A stretch of 64,000 bases of DNA from assembly GCA_022497155.1 (NCBI GenBank), contig MU385753.1:124001-188000 (forward strand), in the 5' to 3' direction. Positions 54,041 through 64,000 of this stretch are shown here, in pieces. Within the stretch, counting starts at the first letter, position 1; every line of letters begins with the position of its first letter. Under the pieces are notes generated by a model. The model was not told where the DNA came from and ran no database searches. It was given only the letters and a program-made list of their open reading frames with translations. Made by a program: the position numbers and the translations under genes. Source of the DNA: Whalleya microplaca. Lineage: Eukaryota; Ascomycota; Sordariomycetes; Xylariales; Xylariaceae.

Positions 54041-56823
54041 CTGGGCATTTATGTCAGCGTATAATAGCCCTGTACTTAAGTGGGTAAAGGGAATTCTAGG
54101 AAATCATGAAGGGAATTCTAGGTGGGGCGCCCCCGTGCCTCGATCAAGCATACCAATGGGGTTAGATTTGCCGCTTTCGTCACACGCGGCTATGAGGATG
54201 CCACCGTTTGGGGCCACGGTGGTAGCGCAGGTTGCAGGTGAGTGGCGAGTCGGGACAATACCCAGTCGTTGACCCATTGTTCACAACTGGCTTCGATTGG
54301 ACCTTCGACGGAAGGCCAACTGCCAACCCTCCAAGACTCCATGCTTGACATCTTCTCCCAGAGATCTCGGCCACCAAGAGTTCATGATTTCGGGAATCTC
54401 TCTCCCTTTTGCATTCGCGCAAATAATACATGTAGTAGTATCAGCAAGCCGCAGCCAATAAGCACATCTCTGCCCACAGGGTTCATGGTGAACCTCCAGG
54501 TTTTCCCAAGGGAGATCAAGGGGGGCGAAGAAGGAGAACCGGTTCATTAACGGTTTACCGCAGGGCGGCAACTTGCGTTGACGGTCGGGGTAAATGCTGG
54601 CCATTCGATTGAACGTTCTTTTGCCTCTCTGCAAGGACCTCATGCGGACACCGGCCAGCCCAGCCAGCAATTAACTGAATGATTATCGCCTCGCCCTCGC
54701 CCTATCCGCTGCGTTCATGTAACAATACCTAAATACCTGATAGGCTTGCGTAAACGTAGCTACCTAATAGGTTCTATTCTTATGAAGGTCCCCAAGATCT
54801 ACAGCGCAGAATTACGTTTAGCTTCCAGCGAAGTAAACAAGCTCGCTCCCTCGACTTTGTGTTCGACGACAATCCCTTCAGGCATCGTCCCAGCAGCACC
54901 TCATCAAGTGGTCGGCAACTGAGGGACGGGAATACAGTCAGATTGTGTACACACGTACGGAATACAATGCTGGTAGGATCGCGGAGGCAGATGCCGCATC
55001 AGCAGTAGTTAGCTAGCAACGAAGATATGACGGCAGTGGGCGGTCAGAACTCTCTCTCCAGCCGCCATTCCATCCTTCGCAGGAAAAGCGATCCAGTCAG
55101 GAGCCGGCGTGGCCATTGCTTGCCTGGATGCCTGAGAAGACACAGACCAGCATCAACCCCGTACCGTCCAAACCAAAGCAGTCTCACGCTGCACGAGACC
55201 AGGTTGGGAGGTCCACTTGCACTGGCAGAGTGGCTTGCAGGCCACTGGCACTGGTCCTTGCCATCCTGGCAACCTACATACATAACAACATCCCTACATT
55301 GCTTGTGCCGGGATGGAATCCACCGCCGCATTCGAACGCTCAGACCTGCTACCACCGAACCACAGTGCCAGTGGTCACAGTGCCTGGCAAGGCAAGGCTG
55401 CTGGGCTTGCTGGCTTGCTGGCTTGCATCCCTAACGCAAGAGACGCAAAGCCGGAGCAGGCTAGAAAGGCCGAGCTTGGCTGCGACTGGCTACCGCCTCG
55501 CACCTAATCAAGCAAAGCCAAATCGGCCTGCATGTCTGCTACGCTGTTGTCAACGGGACATTGGACATTACGAGGGCTTGGGTGTGGACAATGTTTCATA
55601 GAATTGAAATGACGGCAACATACCAAAAGTCGACCACATTCGAAGACAGTGTCAGTATTGTGCACATGGCATGGCAATTACTGCTAATACTTTAAACTGG
55701 AGGTAAAACTTGAAGAATAGGTTATTTGAACATCCGTAACCCGATCTCAACTCTCTCTGTGGCACGGGCATTTAGACGATCCCATCGCTTAGGGGCCTTG
55801 CCCGTAAAAGCCATAGTAGAGGTAAATAGTTCGAGATGGCCTTGATCGGTAAGGCTGGCGACTATAATACTTCACCAAATATATGTACTACTGTACAAGG
55901 TCAGGTCCGAATTAATAAAGAAAGGGGGGACATGATAAAATCCCGGGGTCACGATACTACATACCCTGTGCAGGAGACATCGAAGGCGCACGGCAAGACA
56001 CAACAGGCTGCGGTTAGTACCTGGAACAGAACACCCGATCTCACGACCGTGGGTTCATAAACATACCAGAGTGACGATGCGGCCGTTGGGATGACGGAGT
56101 CAGTCAAGCATCTGAGCCGACTCAACTCATCAACTCAACTTGAGGTGCCTCCTCCTCTTGAGACCTCACTCCCGCATATCAAAAATACACCGAACGTCTG
56201 ATTGCTTGGTTGCTTGGTTGCTTGATTGCTTGATTGATTGATATGATGGTTTTCGTCGCTATTCATCGGCAATCCGGCCCACTACTATGTACATACAATC
56301 TGGTTCGGATCTTCTGATGCGAAGTAGCAATTTCTCATCAGAGTTTTGTGGAAGACTTTCTATTGGCTTCATTTCTCTCGAGGGATCAAAATGAGGCATC
56401 TCCACCAGATTTACATAGTTTACCAAGCTGCACAGCTGGCGCAGTCTGCGCTTCCATGCATTATTGTTTTCCGTTGCAGGTCTAGGTAGTCTCACTGCAC
56501 ATATTTGTTAGCGATCGGATTGCTGCGGGACCTAAAGTTGTACCTACGCAAGCTACGTGAGGAAAGTGAGGGTCTTGGGGTGACTTGGTGACTTGTCGAA
56601 ATACAGTAGGAGTTCGTTAGGGAAAACAGGGGTCAACAGGGTTGGCCATGAGAGGGCAGATTGGGTTGGCACTGTGTCCCATTCAGCGCCATCGGCCTGG
56701 CAGGCCTGGCTTGTGTGTCGCTATGCCACATTAGCATTAGCGTCTAGACGGGCTGTCCAATGAATCTCAGGTGGCGACTTTGATTTGATTTGCTGATCGC
56801 CTCCCCGGGTACATACTATGTAG

Positions 56824-56885
56824 TCTTTTGCAGGTCTTTGCAGGTCTTTGCAGGCCTTTGCAGGCCTTTGCAGGCCTTTGCAGGT
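56824..56885. repeat. 10-base tandem repeat CTTTGCAGG(T/C)
   Basis: About six copies of a 10-base unit. The first three end in T and the following ones in C. It lies about 750 bases upstream of the 190-aa gene and shares the core TTTGCAG with the repeat at 20962-21010. Confidence 0.85.
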
Positions 56886-57635
56886 CTCCTGCAGCGTCTG
56901 TTGTTGCCCCCCAGTCCTGCCAGTGTGCCCCCCCTAATGCCCCTTCGGGTAAAGGTCGTACTTACATAGTACATACAAGCGTGCCCCAACCTTTAGGTTG
57001 CCCAGTGCCCACCCACCACACCCTCCATTACCAGTACCAGTACCACTGCACCTCTGCACCCTTCTGCTTTTCCCTCCGTCCAACAAAATCCTTCGCCTTC
57101 TCTCCCCAAAATCGCAAGCTTGTCTACCCTTTCCCTTTTCCCGCCTTCTCCTTCAGTCAGTCTATCGTATCGATCCTACCACTCTCCCACCCCATCCATA
57201 ATCAATCTATCTATCTATCTACCATTCAATAAACCATTATCGATATCTTCAGTCTCGAATTAACTCTAACCATAACCAAACAACGCTGTGAAGAGAAAAA
57301 AAAAGAAGACTGTCTTCTCCTGTCGACTCAAATCCCTACTTTCCAATCAATCAAAACAAAAGCCACCCCGAGTTTCATTGTTAGTTGCTAAGCTCAAGTT
57401 TTTAATACCGCAACGCAACAACGCAAGGCAAGGCAAAGCAAAAGCAAAAAGCAAAAAGCAAAGCTCTCGGCATCCAACCCACCCCCAACTCCTCATAACC
57501 CCCCCAATAAAACAGACCACACCGCCACCCAACGGCATATCTCCTCTGTCCAACCATTCACGACGGCGACAACGACAACTCAAGAAACATATACTCCAGT
57601 ATTCCTAAAGGGGATAACATATATCCATATCCATA

Positions 57636-58309
57636 ATGTCTTCATATTACAACTACGGTGGCCACCATCAACCAACACCAGCTGCCCCCTCGGTCCCTCA
57701 CAACCACCATGGCGGTCGGAACCGGAGGGCGCCCAGGCTGTCCGTCTCGCAGAACTCCTCCCATAAGCAATTTCGTGGCGTAAGAAGTATGAAGGAACTG
57801 AGCGAGTCCGTCTCCGTCAACGCCTTCCGGTCGCAATTCGAAGCCAGCCGGTCCTTCGACCTCGAAGATGACATGGAGTTCTGCCCCAAGCTGTTGACAG
57901 AGAACGATGTAAGTGGAATCCAGTTGGAATCAAGTGTTCATTCGCATTGGTCGTTGGTGTACGTATACTATCGTGGGGGTCCGTTTCTGACTTACACTTT
58001 CATTTGCAGTTGGTTTCGATAAGCAGCGCTTCTTCAGACCGGTCATCGTTGTCAAGCAACTCACCAACATCGTCTCCTACGCAACACCCTCAGCATGTTG
58101 CCTCGCACTTCTCTCTCAACTCAACATCACCAGCGTTCATTCCGCCAACCTTCCACAGCCAGCACTCGACGTTGAAGCTGCATGAGCCTACCGCCACTCG
58201 TGCCCGGAATGCCATCCCCATCATCAACCCCGCCAACGGCCTGACCATGTCCAGCCCGCCGCCGTCCGTCTCGCCTGCCCGGATGCAGCACATGGGTCGA
58301 CGGTGGTAG
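57636..58309 (+). CDS. Conserved-looking Ser-rich fungal protein, 190 aa, unknown function
   Basis: Two exons, 57636-57908 and 58010-58309, with GTAAGT donor and TTTGCAG acceptor. A basic N-terminal part (GGRNRRAPRLSVSQNSSHKQ) is followed by a segment that looks constrained: FRGVRSMKELSESVSVNAFR and SQFEASRSFDLEDDMEFCPK. It then has a serine run, LVSISSASSDRSSLSSNSPT, and a Pro/Ser-rich end with ARNAIPIINPANGL. There is no domain, signal peptide or membrane segment. Several SP and RxxS-like sites suggest phosphorylation, which is inference. The long pyrimidine-rich upstream region suggests a long, regulated leader. I do not know the function. Confidence 0.7.
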
Positions 58310-60438
58310 ACGGTTTGTCGACTCGCTTCCATTGCGGATGATGAGATGACTCACCATCTGCCTCCGTTCTCCTTTCTGTTATGGACATCTTTAATTTCCG
58401 TGTAGAACAACATTCGCTACTACACTCACAACAGCAGCTCATCTTGGTGGGCACCGGCGCGCGGACATCACGGACATCACGGTACGGTATCAGGCATCGA
58501 CATCTTGACATAATCTTCACGTCAAACTTGGAGCTCGATAGTGCGAACTCCGCATACATTTACTCCACTTTCTCCCTGTATAAACATCTTTATTCGACAT
58601 ATAACTAGTGTTCATCGGCAAACACCCTGTTTACCAGGGCCTTTTTCATGATGGGCGCACTCGGCATTGAAGATGATCGATACCTCTTGATTTCTTTTCA
58701 CTGTTCGGTTGCAAAGGAAAAACAATACCAAAGAGATTCCGGTGTTCCGACCTCGCAAGATGGGGGCTGTTTGGGTTTCACGAATGGGCGTTTCGAATCA
58801 CGGCGGTTTTTGCATTTCGTAATTGCATTGGTGTTCACGACACAAACGGAGTCTTCGGGTTCATTCCATTATTTGGAGCGGTACGATAAAGAGTTCACAA
58901 CGGGTTCATGACATTGAGAAAAAAGAATACCATTTACATATAGAACAATTGTTTCGCGGCGACGAGGTGGGGTGTCGGTCTCTGTTTTGTTACAGCAAGG
59001 CGGGTGGTTCTTCCATTTGGGGGGCAGGGAGGTGTTATACTCGGCAAAGGTTCTTACATGGGAAATATCCGGGTCAGAGAAGATCTCAACACAAAGCAAA
59101 TGGGATTGGGTGGGGGGGGCACTCGGTTGTCTTGATTGTTTGTTTGTTTGTTTCTGACCTCTTCACACAACGGGCACAGAACGGGAGTTGGTTTTTTTGT
59201 CTTTTTTTTTTTTACTGTGGTTCTATTTTCCGGGCTGCAAATAAATGGGCTCATATTGTGTCTTATTTTTTCTTGGCCGTCCGTCAAACCTTATCTTTTT
59301 TCTTGTCTCGTGTATTATGGCAAGTCCGCGGCTACGATTACTACTACTACTACTACCGGTCCCATTTCTCATCATCATCATCGACAATCCCATGTTTCAC
59401 CCGCGCAAAACGGCGACACACCGGCGGTTTCTTCGTTCTTCTTCTTTCTTGTAAGGAGGGAGGGGGAGGGGTGTTCACGTGCATCGCCGGCTGGGGGGTC
59501 TCGGGAAGACTAAAGTGACGGAAAAGAAACGAGATGTGTATCTTCGTGTGTATTGGCAAAGCATGTACGTGGAGGGGTTTCACACAGTGACTGGGTTACG
59601 GAAATGGGGGGGATTATACCTGACATTGTTGTCCAAATGTCGTTGTTTTTCGGAGAAAGAGGGCACCCGACGGGAACCCCTTTTTTCATGTACTCTGCCA
59701 TACATCATGCGATGCGTTCAATCAATCGGACTGGGCCACAATCAGAGCCTTTCTCACTTCAAATTTCTGGTCTTCGAGACTTTACATGCTTGTGTGACGT
59801 GACAATCGTAGGAGAATTCCCTGTAGTCTCGATGGAGGGAATGTCTATACTTTTACCACAGTTACGTGTGTATTAACTAATCAGTTTGGTCATATCATGC
59901 TATGGGCATGTAAGTGAGTATCTAGGTATGTAGTTCGATGTTCTTCAGCCGGGGCTGACCTTCACAAGTAAAATCTTTGACTACCGTCAGCATTCAACGC
60001 ACCGAGACACGCACTCGACTTACTGCCGGTCCCGGCCCGGCCCCGTGGCTTTGGCTTTGCCACGAAACGAACTACTTGTAGGTTAAGTGCCTACATACAT
60101 ACAATTACATTACATTACATTACATTACATACATATCTAGCGCTTACCTGATCTCCGTGGCTAGTTAGGTATGTCTTACTCCCTTCTTCTCATTTTTGGG
60201 TGGGTTTCCTGTTTTCTTTCCTCTGCTCCAGCCTTCTGGTTTGAGGTTCTTATGTAGGTAGGTAGGTACAGACATGTCTCAAGTACCAGGTAGGCGGTAG
60301 GTGGTAGGTGGTAGGTGGGAAAGGTGGGTAAGACTAGATGGCGTCCGTAGCACACATGGGATGCGGCGGCCCGCCCGCCCGCCGTGGTGGTGGGTGGCTA
60401 TGGTGGAACGACTCGATGCGGATGCCCGGGTCTGGTGT

Positions 60439-60540
60439 TTTTTGTGTGTGTGTGTGTTTCTGGATGTGTATGGGTATGTGTGTATACGTATATGTAGATA
60501 TGTGTATGGGTATGGGTATATGTGTGTGTGTGCTCGTGTG
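60439..60540. repeat. GT-rich microsatellite
   Basis: Mixed GT, GTAT and GGGTAT units over about 100 bases. It produces open Thr/His/Pro-rich and Cys/Val-rich frames on both strands that are not genes. Confidence 0.8.
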
Positions 60541-63370
60541 AGTGTGTAAATCCAACCTTGAGTTTCTTCCGTTTGTAACGGATCAGGTGAGGACAAGACC
60601 CTGCGCGGCTAGATGTGATTGACTGCCTGGCACCCGTGGATGTATGGATGGAGGTGCCGGAATATTAAGTAGGCCGCCTCCTCATTGGCTCGATTCGGTG
60701 CATCGTGGTGGTGTTGGATGGTGGTGGCGTGGGCTGAGGTGAGGGTGCGCTGGTCGTAGGAAACGCATTGATGGGTTCTAGACGCGGTAGATAGGTAGGT
60801 ATGCAGAGATCCGGCCGGTATCCAGGACGGCTGAGGACTTTATTTTCATAGAGACCTTCGAGGCGGTCAAGGTCAAATTCTGCTCCGAGTCTATCTACTG
60901 CTTATTACCTAAGGCACAGTAGATATGTAAGGTCGAGAGTCGATCGGAAGTAAGCGGTCTCGGGGGGGTTATAGGTAGGTAAGATAAGGCTGGTTACACA
61001 CGTGGCTTGGTGTGGTGCATTGAGGCATTTTGGTCTCTACTCTACTCTGCTTTTGGTAGAGGCATAAGCCGAATCTGTATCGTGCATATGTAGAGCTTAC
61101 TTACATAGTAGTATTGTGTGATGCTGGTGGGTTTGATTGGTCAATTGACCATGCTCTTTTTGTTAACTTGGTAAGTAAAAAGCCGACTTGAGACATCTTC
61201 ATAGTCAATCTTTTAAAATAGAAAAGGCCGGAGGTAGCTAGAAAGCTTATAACATGATACTCGTGCTCCCAAGCGTGCCATATGCCGAAAGTCTGAGAAC
61301 GAGCCCTTGTTGATGAGCTGCCGTGCTCTGTTGACCTCTTGATGGAATCGCCGTTGACATGCGTTTTAGAGCTGTATCACCCGGAATCCCATGACTCGGA
61401 GTGAACTCTGGTGAGCCTTTGACGGTACAAGTGGCTTTGGATCTAACTGGGGGTCGATAGCCTCCGTTTACCAGAGTTTCGGCTTCAAACTGAATGACTT
61501 CTCTGGGTAATACTGAGTTGCTCGTAACTGGTTCTATATAGATCGAAGGACAAGACATCCCGAGACCTGTTGCCTCCTTGAGGTTGATTATTGGCACTGA
61601 ATCTCATATCATGAGACAGGTCGTCGATGGTGAGCCACATATATTAGATAAGGGTTCTAGTCTCGACAAAGTATGAAAAATCTGGTGATAATATAATAAT
61701 ACGAAACGAGGCTTCAATTAATTTGAAGTAGGATTGGTGTGACACTTCGTATTATGCAACTACATGTTACATTTCAAGGTTCAAGGGCATCTACATGAAA
61801 TCGTTTATTATCTAATTATCTTATAATGGATAGCCAAGATGCTTTGAAGCCTTTGGTGACTCGACATAGACAGTACTTAATGGCTGTGCTATCTATCTTA
61901 CTTACCTAATAGCATTATTTCCTTTGGCGTTGAAGTGGCTTCGATTATATGTAAGTTGTTTCTTCACGATCTGACAATGGCACCGGTAGTTCACCATAAT
62001 CTTCTATTGCAAGCAATACTCGCAGACACGCCTAGCTGACGCTGGTTGATCATTCCATTCTAACACTGATTCTATGGACACTCAGATAGAGTGTTCTACT
62101 TTACGGAGAGAGCATTGTATATCGAACACCTAACCAGACTATTAGGCTTCCTGGTATCATTGTTAGAACTATATTGCAACAGAACAACCTTCCTATGAAT
62201 ACATCAACTGGCTCTGTCAAAGTTAATAGTCACTTTTCTTAAATAGTCTATCAATAAGACTCAAGTTGGCCTCTTTCAACAGGAACTATCCATCTGCATC
62301 TCGGCATGCCAATCATAGCGAGGTAACCGTTCATTTGATAGTCATGTATCACAATCATGTAGCATTGCCATTGTCGACTATTGTAACCATAAGAAACGGC
62401 ACAACGGACAGCAGAGTTATGAATAATAGTTTGATATCAAGGTTAAGGTCGCTAAGACGCTGGGTGAGGTAAACGCGTAAACCAATCTTTCGCAGCGCTT
62501 ATGCGTCTATGAAATAACAGGTATTTAGGCAGTTTACTACTTAGATGTGAGACATAAAGTGAGAGACATCATAGAGAAAGATCGGATCCTAGCGAAGCTG
62601 TCCATGGAATGTATGGTTGCTAGCTTGTGTTCTGCTACGAAGACTGAATAAACGGCTTGTAGGTAAGTATATGTAATATCTGGCCCTCTGGTTTATCCAA
62701 GACATAATCCGACACAGTATTCTCATGTGGTCAAAGAGAATAGAGGCAGCGTATTCATTTCAATTCAATTGATGATCAAGTTGCTTATGAAATGGCCTGT
62801 CTTGTAGTCAAGAGGATCATTGACCTAGAAGCAAATGTGGTGACTGACCACTAATCTGAGATTCTTATGGACTGAGGCCTATCATCTTTCCTAAACCATA
62901 CTAGAATACAATATTACTCTTACCTACCCCGAAGATTCATTTTGAAATGATATACTACAAAACTGATGACGATGCCTGTTCTCCAGTCAATTGTCGTCGG
63001 GTTGAAGCTTCAGGAGTGGAGCACTGACATGCCTGCATGCACGCTTTCCTATCATCCGAGACGCGGTAAGGCCGAACCTGGCCCGTGCGATGACATCTGC
63101 ATCCATCCATCTCTGTTACTGGGATTACATACATTACATATTTTACCATCTCATGACGTCATACAGAGAGCTTGACGAAAGGGTCCCCGTTTCTTTGGTC
63201 CACGGACTATGGCGTAGGCTGGCCATTGGGAACTTCTCCGTTGCCGTATGACTACGAGATTATTACCTCAAAGCTCTTTGGAACGAAGCTCTTCTACCTC
63301 CCCTAGTACCTCTCCCCCAATTGAAGATTGCAAACCAAACCCTGTCAACCTGTACAACCTCCTACTATCT

Positions 63371-63411
63371 TCACCATCACCATCACCATCACCATCACCA
63401 TCACCATCACC
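63371..63411. repeat. CACCAT hexamer repeat in the leader of the last gene
   Basis: About six to seven copies of a CACCAT unit lie 50-90 bases before the start codon at 63462, probably within the transcribed leader. Confidence 0.85.
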
Positions 63412-63461
63412 TAGATTCTCTGAATCTTATACTCTTCTAACCTAGATCATATACCACCACA

Positions 63462-63989
63462 ATGACTTCCAGAATGCTTTTCAAGTCGACCGCTGCCGCC
63501 CGCCCCGTTGCCGCCAGCTTCATGACGGGCAGACAGGCCGTCGTACAGAGAACCTTCACGAATAGCCCCGCGAGCCAGGCTTACAAGGAGAGTAGCCGTA
63601 AGCAGCTTCCACTCCCAATTACACAAGCTCCCTTTGATCAACGAAAGAGCACCTATCTATACCATATCATCTCAACCAGAAGCAACTCCCACTCCCACCT
63701 CCACCTCCACTAGCGAAGAGAGAACATCCCAGCTGACACAGAAATGACGTCCACAGACGCTAACCCCGACCACGACCCCGAGAAGCACAAGCAGGACCTG
63801 CTGTCGAAGCAGAAGAGCGGCAAGGGCCACTGGAAGCCGGAGCTGGCGTCGGACAGCGAGGAGGCCGTCAAGGCGGACCGCGCGGGCGCGGGCGCCGCCG
63901 CCGAGGACGTCGCGAAGCTGCAGGAGCGCACCAAGGGCGCCGCCGAGGAGACCTCCAAGGCCGGCACCAGCATGCGCGATGGGCTGTAG
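63462..63989 (+). CDS. Small fungal protein with mitochondrial-like presequence, 127 aa
   Basis: Two exons, 63462-63597 and 63742-63989. The donor GTAAGC and the acceptor GACACAG join in phase as YKESSQ-MTSTDANPD. The N-terminal 40 residues (MTSRMLFKSTAAARPVAASF, then RQAVVQRTFTNSPASQAYKE) are rich in Arg, Ala and Ser, lack acidic residues until late, and fit a cleavable matrix-targeting sequence. The mature part is hydrophilic: EKHKQDLLSKQKSGKGHWKP, ELASDSEEAVKADRAG and an Ala/Glu/Lys helix ending near the C terminus. Similar short HWKPELAS-type proteins are, to my knowledge, uncharacterised in ascomycetes. A localisation to mitochondria is inferred only. The second exon is markedly GC-rich. 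Confidence 0.75.
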
Positions 63990-64000
63990 GTTGCTTTACG

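Larger units (their letters stand above)
51832..57635. other. Long gene-free region
   Basis: 5.8 kb. It begins with GTCGCC hexamer repeats (51838-51863) just after the SSN8 stop. A RIP-like AT-rich relic lies near 53730-54040. Direct repeats occur near 56203-56240 and 56824-56885. The final 650 bases before 57636 are C/T- and CA-rich and look like a promoter with a long leader. The many frames between (e.g. 52255-52545, 52809-53030, 55027-55601) have no recognisable domain. Confidence 0.5.
58310..63461. other. Long gene-free region with microsatellites
   Basis: 5.2 kb. The first 1.5 kb includes T- and G-rich sequence with frames starting at TTG (e.g. 58823-59518) that I do not call. An ATTAC array lies at 60111-60134 and a GT-rich microsatellite at 60439-60540. 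From about 61200 to 62950 the sequence is AT-rich with almost no ORFs. The frame 61247-61597 (minus) starts with GTG and is unrecognised. Confidence 0.5.

Noticed and set aside
55950..56070. Possible tRNA-like B-box on either strand
   Set aside because: A GGGTTCAT string is present but no matching A box, acceptor stem or anticodon arm could be folded by eye.
58823..59518. 231-codon plus-strand frame downstream of the Ser-rich gene
   Set aside because: Non-ATG start, T- and G-run driven composition and no domain; probably 3' UTR and intergenic sequence.
60301..60596. Frames over the GT microsatellite
   Set aside because: Pure repeat translation on both strands.
61247..61597. 116-codon minus-strand frame
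   Set aside because: Begins with GTG, no recognisable motif or splice partner. It could be a gene remnant but support is lacking.

Overview
The window looks like nuclear DNA of a filamentous ascomycete (Pezizomycotina, probably Sordariomycetes; this is inferred from gene content and intron style, with no database search). Most genes carry one or more short introns of about 40-110 bases, with GTRNGY donors, CTAAC/CTGAC-like branch sites and YAG acceptors. Intergenic DNA is long, AT-richer and full of simple repeats. Nineteen protein-coding genes are supported. Exon joins were checked by reading-phase arithmetic. No rRNA, convincing tRNA, CRISPR array or intact transposon was found.

Layout. 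1-5 kb: the 3' end of a WDR48/Bun107-like gene (+), a mitochondrial S-adenosylmethionine carrier (-), and divergently from it a TilS-type PP-loop ATPase (+) preceded by a start-stop uORF. 5.1-6.8 kb: simple repeats and an assembly gap of 10 N framed by poly-G and poly-C. 6.8-39 kb: eleven genes in a row on the minus strand. These are an SR-rich protein, a class II (HDA1-type) histone deacetylase, an F-box protein, ribosome biogenesis factor BRX1, a Rab11/Ypt31 GTPase with a 13-base microexon, a 1388-aa chromodomain protein, a glycine-zipper protein, two tandem fungal proteins of unknown function that may be a single gene, and a phenol-hydroxylase-type FAD monooxygenase. 39-64 kb: a small coiled-coil ORF (+), a Ulp1-type SUMO protease (+), a calcium-regulated ATP-Mg/Pi carrier (-), cyclin C (+), a serine-rich fungal protein (+) and a small protein with a mitochondrial-like presequence (+). 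These last genes are separated by gene-free stretches of up to about 5.8 kb.

Most genes are housekeeping: mitochondrial transport, translation and ribosome assembly, membrane traffic, chromatin and SUMO/ubiquitin control. No biosynthetic cluster or defence island is evident. The points most worth following are the minimal start-stop uORF on the TilS gene, the chromodomain protein sharing the window with the HDA1 homologue, the phase-consistent fusion of the 30.9-36.0 kb models, a cluster of perfect inverted repeats at 16.1-16.7 kb, a RIP-like relic near 53.8 kb, and the mirrored poly-G/poly-C ends at the assembly gap.
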